Program-made: the position numbers and the translations under genes
Assembly (NCBI GenBank): GCA_963976055.1
Contig: CAXBJB010000009.1
Coordinates: forward strand, 1 to 64,000
Direction: 5' to 3'
DNA: 64,000 nt
DNA from: UBA1479 sp963976055
Lineage (GTDB): Bacteria; Pseudomonadota; Alphaproteobacteria; Rhodospirillales; Casp-alpha2
Part shown: in pieces, positions 22,556 through 30,590 of the stretch
Numbering within the stretch: position 1 is the first letter of the stretch
How the letters are laid out: every line of letters starts with the position of its first letter
The notes under the pieces: generated by a model
What the model saw: only the letters and a program-made list of their open reading frames with translations
Database searches by the model: none
Told to the model about the DNA's origin: nothing

Positions 22556-23713
22556 ATGAATTTCGAACTCACCGAAGAACAGCGTCTGTTCCAGGACGCG
22601 GTCGGCGCCTTTGCCCGGGATCACCTGGCCGAGGGCGCCCTTGAACGCGCGCATGCGGGGGAATATCCGCGTGACGTCGCCAGGCTCATGGCCGAAAACG
22701 GCCTGCTGGGCATCACGATATCTGAGGAGGACGGCGGCCAGGGCGGCAGCCTGATGGACGCGGTCATCGCCATTCAGGAAGTGGCGATGCATTGCCCGCG
22801 CTCCGCCGACGTGATCCAGGCCGGCAGCTTCGGCGCGATCCGGGTGCTGGCGGCCTACGGCACGCCGGACCAGAAGGAACGCTATCTGAAGCCGCTGCTG
22901 CGCGGTGAAACCCTGATCGCCGTCGGCATGACGGAGCCCGACGCCGGGTCCGCCGTGACGGAGCTGCGCACCACGGCGACACCGGACGGCGAGGGGCTGC
23001 GCATCAACGGCCAGAAATGCTTCACCAGCCATTCGCCGGAAGCCGACGTGTTTTTGGTTTACGTGCGGTTCGGGCCGGGCGTGGGCGGCATCGGATCGGT
23101 GCTGATCCCGCGCGATGCGGAGGGCCTGGAATTCGGCAAACCGACGCCGTTCCTGGGCGGCGACGACTGGGCGCCGATGTTCTTCACCGATCTGTATGTG
23201 CCGCCGGAAAACATCCTTTTGCGCGAAGGCGGGTTCAAGAAACAGATCGCGGGGTTCAATGTGGAGCGCATCGGCAACACGGCGCGCTCTCTCGCCCTCG
23301 GAAGGCTCGCCTTCGAGACGGCGCGCGAACACGCGCTCACCCGCAAACAGTTCGACCGGCCCTTGGCTGAGTTCCAGGGCCTGCAATGGAAGTTCGCGGA
23401 AATGCAGATCAAGCTCGACGCCGGGCAATTGCTGCTTTACCGCGCGGCGGTCAACGCCGACAACGGCTTTCCCTCGGCCCAGGAAACGGCCATCGCCAAG
23501 GCGTTCTGTAACGAGGCCGGGCATTGGATCTCGTCGGAGGCCTTGCAGGTCATGGGCGGCATGGGCTACAGCCAGGACTCGATCGTCGAATACTGCTTCC
23601 GCCGCACGCGGGGCTGGATGATCGCCGGCGGCTCCATCGAAATCCTCAAGAACCGCGTCGCCGAGGGCGTGTTCGACACCCGGTTCTCGCAGCGCCCCCC
23701 AAAAGCGAAATGA
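22556..23713 (+). CDS. Acyl-CoA dehydrogenase
   Basis: FAD-dependent alpha,beta-dehydrogenation of an acyl-CoA. The 385-aa protein begins NFELTEEQRLFQDAV, has GMTEPDAGSAVTELRTTA (FAD and substrate signature), INGQKCFTSHSPEADVFLV, RKQFDRPLAEFQGLQWKFAEM and the C-terminal ALQVMGGMGYSQDSIVEYCFRR signature. The usual catalytic Glu of MCAD-type enzymes falls near EYCFRRTRGW. No Shine-Dalgarno sequence precedes the ATG, and a palindromic operator lies immediately upstream. The acyl-CoA synthetase follows after 10 bp. Confidence 0.94.
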   Translation: MNFELTEEQRLFQDAVGAFARDHLAEGALERAHAGEYPRDVARLMAENGLLGITISEEDGGQGGSLMDAVIAIQEVAMHCPRSADVIQAGSFGAIRVLAAYGTPDQKERYLKPLLRGETLIAVGMTEPDAGSAVTELRTTATPDGEGLRINGQKCFTSHSPEADVFLVYVRFGPGVGGIGSVLIPRDAEGLEFGKPTPFLGGDDWAPMFFTDLYVPPENILLREGGFKKQIAGFNVERIGNTARSLALGRLAFETAREHALTRKQFDRPLAEFQGLQWKFAEMQIKLDAGQLLLYRAAVNADNGFPSAQETAIAKAFCNEAGHWISSEALQVMGGMGYSQDSIVEYCFRRTRGWMIAGGSIEILKNRVAEGVFDTRFSQRPPKAK

Positions 23714-23723
23714 CCAAAGCCAA

Positions 23724-25799
23724 ATGAGCGATAACGCGACCCTGGTTCGGGCCTTGTTCACGCCCCGGGCCGTGGCCCTGATCGGCGCCTCGGCGGACCC
23801 GACCAAGAATTCGGGACGGCCGCAGCGGTTCCTCAAGGCGCATGGATTTACGGGCGACGTCTACCCCATCAATCCGGGCCGCGACGAGGTTCAGGGCGTG
23901 CCCGCGTTCAAGTCCGTCACGCAAGTGCCGGGCCCGGTCGACCATGCCTTCGTCATGGTCCCGGCCAAGCATGTCGAGGACGCCATCCGCGATTGCGGCG
24001 CCAAGGGCGTGCCCGTGGCGACCATCTATTCCGACGGCTTCGCCGAGACGGGGGCGGAGGGGCGCAAGATGCAGGAACGTCTGGTCGCCACGGCGCGCAA
24101 GGCGGGCGTGCGGCTGATCGGCCCCAATTCCATGGGCGTCATCCATCCGGCGTCCGCGCTGACGCTCTCGGTCAACGCGGTGTTGGAAATGGAGGGCATC
24201 AAGGCGGGCGGCCTGTCGCTCATATCCCAGAGCGGCACCATCCTGGGCACGCTGTTGAGCCGGGGGGCGGCGCGCGGCATCGGCTTCGCCCGCATGATCA
24301 GCGTCGGCAACGAAAGCGACCTGGGCGTGGGCGAACTGGTCGATCTGCTGGTTGACGATCCGGAGACCAAGGCGATCCTGCTGTTCATCGAAGCCGTGCG
24401 CGACGGGGCGGTTTTGGCCGCCGCATCGCGCCGGGCGTTTGCGGCGGGCAAGCCGGTGATCGCCTATAAGCTCGGCCGGTCCGACGCGGGGCGCGAACTG
24501 GCGCTCAGCCATTCCGGGGCCATCGCCGGGCCGGCCAAGGCGGCGGACGCCTATTTCAAGGCCCACGCCATCGCTCGGGTCGAAATGCTCGAAGGGCTTT
24601 TGGAAGCACCGCCGCTGTTCTACGGCCATCCGCCCGCGAAAGGAAAACGCGTCGCCGTGGTGACCACCACGGGCGGGGGGGCGGCGTCGGTCGCCGACCG
24701 TCTGGGCCTGCTGGGCGCGACTTTGGTCCCCGCACCCGACAGCGTGCGCGCGGCGCTGCGCGGCCACGGCCTGGAAATCGGCCGTGGGCCGCTGGTCGAC
24801 CTGACCATGGCGGGCACGCGCGAAGGGGTCTACGGCGCGGCCCTGAAAGAGCTTTTGGCCGCCGACGAGATCGACGCCGTGGTCGCGGTCGTCGGATCAA
24901 GCGGCCAGTTCAAGCCGGAACTGGCCGTCGCCCCCATCGTCGAGCATGCGGCCGGGGCGTCCAAGCCCGTGGCCGCCTTCATCGCGCCCCAGGCGGACAA
25001 GTCGCTGGCATTGTTGCAGGACGCCGGGATCGCCAATTTCCGCACGCCCGAAGCCTGCGCCGACGCGGTCATGGCGTTCCTCAACCGCGCGGCACCCCGC
25101 CCGCTGCCCGAGGTCGATGCTTATGCCAAGGAAAAGGCCGACGCCCTGGCGTCCCGCGCCCCATCAGCCCTGTTGAACGAACGCGAGGCGTCGTTGGTGT
25201 TCGAGGCGCTGGGCCTGCCCATCGCCCCCGCCCAGGTCATTATGTCGCCGGGCGAGCCTGTCGCCGTGCCGTTTCCGGTCGCGGTCAAGGTCCTGGCCCG
25301 CGACATTCAGCACAAGACGGAACGCGGGCTGGTGCGCCTCGGCATCGACACGCCGGAAGGCGTGTGGGACGCGGCGGAACAATTGCTGGCCGCCGCCCCC
25401 GAGGCCGAGGGGATTTTGGTCCAGTCCATGGCTCAGGGCGTGACCGGCGAAGTGATCGCCGGATACCGCCTGGACCAGGAAGCCGGGCCCATCGTGCTGG
25501 TCGGTCCCGGCGGCGTGATGGCCGAGGTCTATGACGATGCCGCCGTGCGCACGGCCCCCGTGGACGAGGCCGAGGCCATGGCCATGATCCGCGAGGTCAA
25601 GGGTCTGGCGCCGATCCGGGGGTTCCGCGGCAAGCCGGCGGGCGACTTGAAGGCTCTGGCCAAGGCCGTTGCGGCGCTGTCCAACCTGGCCGTGCTCGAC
25701 ACGCCGGTGCTGGAGGCCGAGATCAATCCGCTAATGGTCCGGGGGGCCGGACAGGGGGTCGTCGCTGTCGATGCGCTGATCCGCCTGAAATCCTGCTAA
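23724..25799 (+). CDS. Acetate--CoA ligase family protein (NDP-forming type)
   Basis: A 691-aa acyl-CoA synthetase of the ADP-forming family: N-terminal CoA-binding domain (VALIGASADPTKNSGRP), a flavodoxin-like succinyl-CoA-ligase region (GLSLISQSGTILGTLLS, SVGNESDLGVGELVD) with the likely phospho-His in ELALSHSGAIAGPAKA, and a C-terminal ATP-grasp domain from about residue 480 (PFPVAVKVLARDIQHKTERG, GPGGVMAEVYDDAAVR, EAEINPLMV). It activates or releases a carboxylic acid as its CoA ester and would feed the acyl-CoA dehydrogenase encoded just upstream. Acid substrate unknown. Confidence 0.92.
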   Translation: MSDNATLVRALFTPRAVALIGASADPTKNSGRPQRFLKAHGFTGDVYPINPGRDEVQGVPAFKSVTQVPGPVDHAFVMVPAKHVEDAIRDCGAKGVPVATIYSDGFAETGAEGRKMQERLVATARKAGVRLIGPNSMGVIHPASALTLSVNAVLEMEGIKAGGLSLISQSGTILGTLLSRGAARGIGFARMISVGNESDLGVGELVDLLVDDPETKAILLFIEAVRDGAVLAAASRRAFAAGKPVIAYKLGRSDAGRELALSHSGAIAGPAKAADAYFKAHAIARVEMLEGLLEAPPLFYGHPPAKGKRVAVVTTTGGGAASVADRLGLLGATLVPAPDSVRAALRGHGLEIGRGPLVDLTMAGTREGVYGAALKELLAADEIDAVVAVVGSSGQFKPELAVAPIVEHAAGASKPVAAFIAPQADKSLALLQDAGIANFRTPEACADAVMAFLNRAAPRPLPEVDAYAKEKADALASRAPSALLNEREASLVFEALGLPIAPAQVIMSPGEPVAVPFPVAVKVLARDIQHKTERGLVRLGIDTPEGVWDAAEQLLAAAPEAEGILVQSMAQGVTGEVIAGYRLDQEAGPIVLVGPGGVMAEVYDDAAVRTAPVDEAEAMAMIREVKGLAPIRGFRGKPAGDLKALAKAVAALSNLAVLDTPVLEAEINPLMVRGAGQGVVAVDALIRLKSC

Positions 25800-25895
25800 G
25801 CGCGCTTTGAACGGTAACGGGATCGGCGTATCCTTGGCGGCATAACAACGCCGAACATGGCCGATTGGGACAGCATGTGCAGGGAGGCACCACCC

Positions 25896-26264
25896 ATGAC
25901 AGTTCAACAAAATCAAATCGAACGCCGCCACGCAAGTGCGCGCATGAGCCAGATCGCCGCCACCGCCGATACGGTCTATCTGGCCGGACAGGTCGCCACG
26001 GGCGACGCCCGGGGGGCCAGCGTCGCCGAGCAGACCCGCGAAATCCTGGGGAACATCGACGCCTATCTGGCCGAGATGGGCACCGACAAATCGCGGATAT
26101 TGCAGGCGCAGATCTGGCTCAGCGACATGGCCTGCTTCGCCGAAATGAACGAAGTCTGGGACGCCTGGGTCGATCCCAAGGCGACGCCCGTGCGCGCCTG
26201 TGTGCAGGCGGCCCTGGCCTCGCCCGACTGGAAGGTCGAGATCATGGTGACGGCGGCGCGGTAA
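25896..26264 (+). CDS. RidA family protein
   Basis: A 122-aa YjgF/YER057c/UK114-fold protein. RidA enzymes hydrolyse reactive enamines and imines. Family marks are VYLAGQVA, EQTREILGNIDAYLAEMG, and the C-terminal ATPVRACVQAALASPDWKVE, which holds the conserved Arg and Glu of the active site. AGGGAGG lies eight bases before ATG 25896; the in-frame ATG at 25857 is less likely. Stands alone between the acyl-CoA synthetase gene and a palindromic element. Confidence 0.9.
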   Translation: MTVQQNQIERRHASARMSQIAATADTVYLAGQVATGDARGASVAEQTREILGNIDAYLAEMGTDKSRILQAQIWLSDMACFAEMNEVWDAWVDPKATPVRACVQAALASPDWKVEIMVTAAR

Positions 26265-26277
26265 GAATTTTGATTTG

Positions 26278-26431
26278 AACCACAGAGGCGGTGAGGCAGT
26301 GAGAAGGACATTGAGGATTTCTGGATCCCCGCCTTCGCGGGGATGACGGGATTGATTATCCGCGCATCCAGTCATTTCCGCGTAAGCGGGAATCCAGGCT
26401 TTCTTCTCACCGCCTCACCGTCTCTGTGGTT
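26278..26431. repeat. Nested palindromic (MITE-like) intergenic element, 154 bp
   Basis: Outer inverted repeats of 29 bp (26278-26306 and 26403-26431, beginning AACCACAGAG, two mismatches) enclose a second inverted pair (26321-26346 and 26372-26397) of the CTGGATCCCCGCCTTCGCGG type, a motif common in intergenic repeats of alphaproteobacteria. No coding capacity. The whole element could fold into one long stem. It looks like a non-autonomous mobile element. Confidence 0.75.
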
Positions 26432-26484
26432 ACCTTCCCTTGAAACTTTCGGATCAACCCCGGGCATTACGGAATAGGACTAAG

Positions 26485-27750
26485 ATGACCATCACCAAAC
26501 GCGCGGTTGTCGTGATCTGCGACGGCTTGCGGGCCGACATGATCACCCCCGACTGGACCCCCAACCTGTGGCGGCTGAAAGAACGTTTCCGCAGCTTCGC
26601 CAATCATCGCAGCGTGTTTCCCTCGACCACGCGGACCAACGCGGCGTCGCTCGCCACCGGCTGTTATCCGGCCCGTCACGGCCTGGAAGGCAACGCCATG
26701 GCCCTGGAAGAGGGCGGCCGGTTCGAGGTCTTGAGCGTCGGACCGCCCGGGTTTCGCGACCGACTGGAAAAGGCGCGGGGGCGGACCCTGACCATGCCGA
26801 CTCTGGCCGAACGGGTGACAGGTGCCGGCGGCCGGGCGCTGGTCTATTCCAACGTGTCGCCGGGGGCGGCCATGTTCCACGATCCGGACGGCCACGGTTT
26901 CATTTATCATCGTTCGTTCTCGCAAGGCCCCGGCCGCGCGGTGCTGGACCCGTTGGGTATCGAGCATACGGCAGCCGGCGACACGGTCCTGACAGACCGT
27001 TTCCTCGATGAGGTGCTGATCCCCGGCGGGCCGGAATACGCCCTGATCTGGCAGTGCGAGCCCGACCATACCCAGCACGCGGTTGCGCTGGGATCGCCTG
27101 AACATCTGGCGGTCATCGCCGCCGCCGACGCCAACGCCGGGCGCATTGCCGCGCGCGTCGAGGAACTGGACCCGACGGGGGAAAACATCCTGCTGCTGGT
27201 GAGCTCCGACCACGGCCATGAGACCACGACGGAGATCGTCGATCTGGACGAGGTCCTGGTCGCGGCGGGCCTGAAGGACGGACCGGACAGCCGCGAGGTC
27301 GCCATAGCACCCCAGGGCACGTCGGTGACGATCTATCTGGCGCCCGAAGCCATGGACCGGGAAGGGGCCATCGTCAATTTCCTGATGGGCCACCCGGCGG
27401 TCGGCGGCGTCGTCCACGGGGCGGACCTGGCCAAGCTGGGCATGCCCGTGGGCGAGGGCGTGCCGCGCATCGCCGTGACCGGCAAGGTGACCGACGCGCC
27501 TAACGAATTCGGGATCAAGGGTGGCTCCGTCGCCTTCCAGGGCACGCTGAAGATTTCCAACAATCAGGGCTGCGGCCAGCACGGCGGCCTGGGCGCTTAT
27601 GAGCAGAGCCCCTTCGCCATGGCGCGGGGGCCGCTCTACCAAGGCGGCACGGAAAGCGGCGATCCGACAAGCACGGTCGATTTGGCGCCGACGATCCTGC
27701 GTCACCTGGGCCTGGAGCACGCCGACATGGATGGGGCGCCGCTTCCCTGA
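26485..27750 (+). CDS. Alkaline phosphatase superfamily enzyme (nucleotide pyrophosphatase/phosphodiesterase-like)
   Basis: A 421-aa two-zinc hydrolase. Metal and nucleophile motifs are VVVICDGLRADM (first Asp), FPSTTRTNAASLATGCYPARHG (Thr nucleophile), EPDHTQHAVALG (Asp and His), and LLVSSDHGHETTTEI (Asp and His), finishing with the HGG of GQHGGLGAYEQ. No signal peptide is seen, so the product is probably cytoplasmic. ATG 26485 follows AGGAC; 26440 is rejected. It is followed after 24 bp by an NMT1-like protein and an MFS carrier; phosphonate, phosphodiester or sulfate ester substrates are possible. Confidence 0.85.
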   Translation: MTITKRAVVVICDGLRADMITPDWTPNLWRLKERFRSFANHRSVFPSTTRTNAASLATGCYPARHGLEGNAMALEEGGRFEVLSVGPPGFRDRLEKARGRTLTMPTLAERVTGAGGRALVYSNVSPGAAMFHDPDGHGFIYHRSFSQGPGRAVLDPLGIEHTAAGDTVLTDRFLDEVLIPGGPEYALIWQCEPDHTQHAVALGSPEHLAVIAAADANAGRIAARVEELDPTGENILLLVSSDHGHETTTEIVDLDEVLVAAGLKDGPDSREVAIAPQGTSVTIYLAPEAMDREGAIVNFLMGHPAVGGVVHGADLAKLGMPVGEGVPRIAVTGKVTDAPNEFGIKGGSVAFQGTLKISNNQGCGQHGGLGAYEQSPFAMARGPLYQGGTESGDPTSTVDLAPTILRHLGLEHADMDGAPLP

Positions 27751-27774
27751 CCACAGAGTCAAAGGAACTTCCAG

Positions 27775-28662
27775 ATGACCAAGATCAACATCCAGTTCTC
27801 CCGCTTTTCGGCCTTCTACACACCGTTGATCGCGACCATGGCCGGCGGCTTCCTGACGGAGGAGGGGCTGGACTACGACTGGTCCAAGGCGGCCAACAAC
27901 GACGCGGCGTTGCAGAATCTGGCCGACGGCACGGTCGACGTCGCCCAGTCGGCGGTCGGCGTCAGCCTGATCCAACTGGCCCGCGGCGACCGACCGGCCG
28001 CCCGCCACTTCGCCCAGATCAATGAACTGGACGGCTTCTTTATCGCCGGTCGCCACGCCGACCCGGATTTTCAGTGGGCGCAGCTTGAAGGCGCGGACGT
28101 GCTGGTCGACCACGGGCTGCAGCCCATGGCCATGTTCAAGTATGCCTGCATGAAGGCGGGTATCGATTTCGACAAGCTGAACGTCATCGACGCGGGCGGC
28201 GGCGGCGACATGGAAAAGGCCTTCCGCGCCGGCACGGGCGCCTATGTCCATCTTCAGGGACCGGCGCCGCAGAACATGGAATACGAGGGTGTCGGATACC
28301 CGGTGGCCGAGGTCGGCCGGCCCATCGGGCCCTGCGCGTTTTCGTCCCTTGCCGCCATGCCGGAATGGCTGGCGACGGACGCGGCCAAGGCCTTCACGCG
28401 CGCCTATGCAAAAACGCGGGTCTGGATCAATCAGGTATCAGCCGACGAGATCGCCGGCAAGGTGGCCGAATTCTTCCCCGAAACCCATGCCTCGGTCCTG
28501 GCCGAATGCATCGCCGCCTATCAAGGGCTGGGCAACTGGGCGTCTGGGGTCGAAATCACGGAGCCTTCCCTTGCCGTGGCCCAGGACGTGTTCCGGTTTG
28601 CCGGGCATATCAAGGAGCCCTATCCTTACGACGTTCTGTGCGCCCACCCACCCGCCGTCTGA
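27775..28662 (+). CDS. NMT1/THI5-like substrate-binding-fold protein without signal peptide
   Basis: A 295-aa protein of the SsuA/THI5-like periplasmic-binding fold: INIQFSRFSAFYTPLIATMAGGFL at the start, NLADGTVDVAQSAVGVSLIQLARG, then DVLVDHGLQPMAMFKYACMKAG and a helical C-terminus. The family includes ABC-transporter binding proteins for sulfonates or pyrimidine precursors and the cytoplasmic THI5 enzymes. No signal peptide or lipobox is present and no ABC permease is adjacent, so a cytoplasmic enzyme or sensor role is open. Likely co-transcribed with the phosphatase-like gene and the MFS gene 22 bp downstream. Confidence 0.75.
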   Translation: MTKINIQFSRFSAFYTPLIATMAGGFLTEEGLDYDWSKAANNDAALQNLADGTVDVAQSAVGVSLIQLARGDRPAARHFAQINELDGFFIAGRHADPDFQWAQLEGADVLVDHGLQPMAMFKYACMKAGIDFDKLNVIDAGGGGDMEKAFRAGTGAYVHLQGPAPQNMEYEGVGYPVAEVGRPIGPCAFSSLAAMPEWLATDAAKAFTRAYAKTRVWINQVSADEIAGKVAEFFPETHASVLAECIAAYQGLGNWASGVEITEPSLAVAQDVFRFAGHIKEPYPYDVLCAHPPAV

Positions 28663-28684
28663 CCCTGGGGTTTCCCGCCCGCCC

Positions 28685-29926
28685 ATGCCCGACACCACCG
28701 ATCTGACCGGCGCGCCGCCGCCGCCGCCACCCGACACGAGCGGCAAGAACCCCTGGAAAACGCGCCTGCCCATCCTGGTCGGCGCCCATGCGGTGGGGAC
28801 GTCCAACAGCGTCGCGATTCTGTCCATGGCGCCGGTGATCTCTGCCGCCTTTGGGTTATCGGCGACTCAGTTCGGGATTTTTGTGTCCTGCTACTACGGC
28901 GGGCAGGCGATCTGGTCCGTGCCGGCGGGAGGCGTCACCGACCGTCTAGGCGTGGGGTGGAGCCTGGTCATCGGGCACGCGATCATGGCGCTGGCGGCGG
29001 TCCTGATCAGCCAGGCGGCAACCTTCGACATCTGCATGGTCGCGGCCGCCTGCATGGGGGTCGGTTATGCCATGCTGAATCCCTCGACCGCCAAGGGCGT
29101 GTTCGAATGGTTTCCCGCCCATCGCCGGGGGGCGGCCATGGGCATCAAGCAGGTCGGCGTGCCCATCGGCGGGCTGGTCGGGGCGGCCTGCGGCTTTCTC
29201 GCCGCGACCACGGACTGGCAGGTGTTGATGCTGGGCGTGGCCGGGATCATCGCCGCGAACGGTCTCGCATGTCTGACCCTGGTGCCTGTTTCGACCCAGG
29301 GCGGAGGGGCGCGCAAGAACATCGCCGCCGTGGTCAAGGACGGGCGGGTCAACGCCTTCGCCATCGGCGGCGGCGTCATCAACATGGGGCAGACCAATTT
29401 CTTCGGTTTTCTGACCCTGTTCCTGGCCGAGGCCGCGCGCATGGGACAGCAGACCGTGTCCACGGCCATGGCCGTGGCACAGGCATCGAGCGCCGTTGGC
29501 CGCATGGGCTGGGGCGCCATTTCCGACAAGGCCTTCGGCGGCCGGCGCATCGTCACCATGATGGTGATCTGCACGGCGGCCATCGGTTTTCTCGCCATGA
29601 TGCCCCTGGTGACGGAATCCTGGGGCATGGTGACGGGCTTCGGTCTGGCGCTCTGCCTGGGCCTCACCATCGCATCCTTCGCCCCCGTGGCGCAGGCGAT
29701 CCAGGTGGAAATGGTCGATCCGCACCTGGCCGGTTCCGCCGTCGGCTACAACATGCTGTGGACACACGGCTGCGCAACCCTGGCGCCGGTGGTATTCGGC
29801 TACGCCGTCGATCACTTCGGCGGGTTCACCAGCGGATGGCTGGTCACGGCGGGCTGCGTCGCCGCCGGAACGGTGGTGATTTACGTCCTGGTGAAGACGG
29901 GGCCGCGGCGGCAAAGGTACCGCTGA
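28685..29926 (+). CDS. MFS transporter
   Basis: A 413-aa major facilitator with a Pro-rich cytoplasmic N-terminus (PPPPPPD) and twelve predicted helices. The GGVTDRLGVGWSLVIGH segment is the conserved loop 2-3 motif, and YAMLNPSTAKGVFEWFPAHRRG is typical of organic-acid carriers of the NarK/OFA-like groups. ATG 28685 is chosen; the long in-frame extension upstream overlaps the NMT1-like gene. It could export or import the compound handled by the two upstream genes. Confidence 0.87.
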   Translation: MPDTTDLTGAPPPPPPDTSGKNPWKTRLPILVGAHAVGTSNSVAILSMAPVISAAFGLSATQFGIFVSCYYGGQAIWSVPAGGVTDRLGVGWSLVIGHAIMALAAVLISQAATFDICMVAAACMGVGYAMLNPSTAKGVFEWFPAHRRGAAMGIKQVGVPIGGLVGAACGFLAATTDWQVLMLGVAGIIAANGLACLTLVPVSTQGGGARKNIAAVVKDGRVNAFAIGGGVINMGQTNFFGFLTLFLAEAARMGQQTVSTAMAVAQASSAVGRMGWGAISDKAFGGRRIVTMMVICTAAIGFLAMMPLVTESWGMVTGFGLALCLGLTIASFAPVAQAIQVEMVDPHLAGSAVGYNMLWTHGCATLAPVVFGYAVDHFGGFTSGWLVTAGCVAAGTVVIYVLVKTGPRRQRYR

Positions 29927-29948
29927 ACGGCGTCCGGTCGCTGGCGGT

Positions 29949-30395
29949 TCAGATCGGCAGCACGTCGGCCAAGCGGTCGGCCAGATCGCTCTCGTCGGCC
30001 TTCGTCAGGTCTTCGTCGATCTCCGCCGTGACCATCTTCCGCACCCGGTCGGGCAGGGCTTTGCGAAATTCGCCCAAGGCACGGGGCGGCGCGACCAGCA
30101 CCAGACGCTCGAACGCCTTGCGGGTTGCCGCCTTGGCGATTTCGACGGAAATTCCGGCGATGAACTTCTCGCCCGCCGCGCGATGAGGGTCGCTTGCGGG
30201 CGTCATCGACCGCATCGCGCCGCCCACGCCGGCCTTGCGGCCAGGCCGGTCGGTCATCAGGTCGTGGCTGCGTTCCAGATGGGTTTCGAAGGTCATGCCC
30301 TCGACACGACGGATACCGTGTCCGGGGCCGTCATGGTTGAAGACTTGTGCATGCTGGTGGTCGGCAACGATGACCCAGGTAACGATTTTTCTCAT
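29949..30395 (-). CDS. Host attachment protein family (BaeRF-like)
   Basis: A 148-aa protein of the family named host-attachment protein in Agrobacterium, related to archaeal-release-factor-like BaeRF domains. The start TWVIVADHQHAQVFNHDGPG (nucleotide-type first strand), DPHRAAGEKFIAGISVEI and LVLVAPPRALGEFRKAL with the terminal KMVTAEIDEDLTK are characteristic. Exact role unknown; some members are stress-induced. A FNR-type box lies about 100 bp upstream of the ATG. Confidence 0.83.
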   Translation of the reverse strand: MRKIVTWVIVADHQHAQVFNHDGPGHGIRRVEGMTFETHLERSHDLMTDRPGRKAGVGGAMRSMTPASDPHRAAGEKFIAGISVEIAKAATRKAFERLVLVAPPRALGEFRKALPDRVRKMVTAEIDEDLTKADESDLADRLADVLPI

Positions 30396-30460
30396 GGATT
30401 GACAGACCTCCGCCTACGTCAGTTCCTTGCGGACGGCATCGCCCGCATCGCGTAAGCGAA

Positions 30461-30502
30461 AGTCTGCCCGGTTGCGTCGCATTCTGCCTTGATCGGGGTC
30501 AA
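30461..30502 (-). promoter_or_regulatory. FNR-type box upstream of host-attachment-family gene
   Basis: TTGATCGGGGTCAA (30489-30502 on plus, palindromic) fits TTGAY-N4-RTCAA. On the minus strand CAGACT (30461-30466) lies about 29 bp from the centre, a weak -10 candidate at the class II distance. Confidence 0.6.
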
Positions 30503-30518
30503 TCGGCCATTACGCGTA

Positions 30519-30546
30519 CAAAAGAGAAACCCGCCTGACGGCGGGC
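30519..30546 (-). terminator. Rho-independent terminator after the chemoreceptor gene
   Basis: On the minus strand a CCCGCC-GTCA-GGCGGG hairpin (30530-30545) is followed by TTTCTCTTTT, 45 bp beyond the chemoreceptor stop codon. Confidence 0.75.
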
Positions 30547-30590
30547 TTCCCGGACTTGATGGCTGAGGTGTGTGATAGAATCGTGGCGCG

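Noticed and set aside
22182..22559. Plus-strand open frame upstream of the acyl-CoA dehydrogenase
   Set aside because: No ribosome binding site, no motif, overlaps the operator and start of the real gene.
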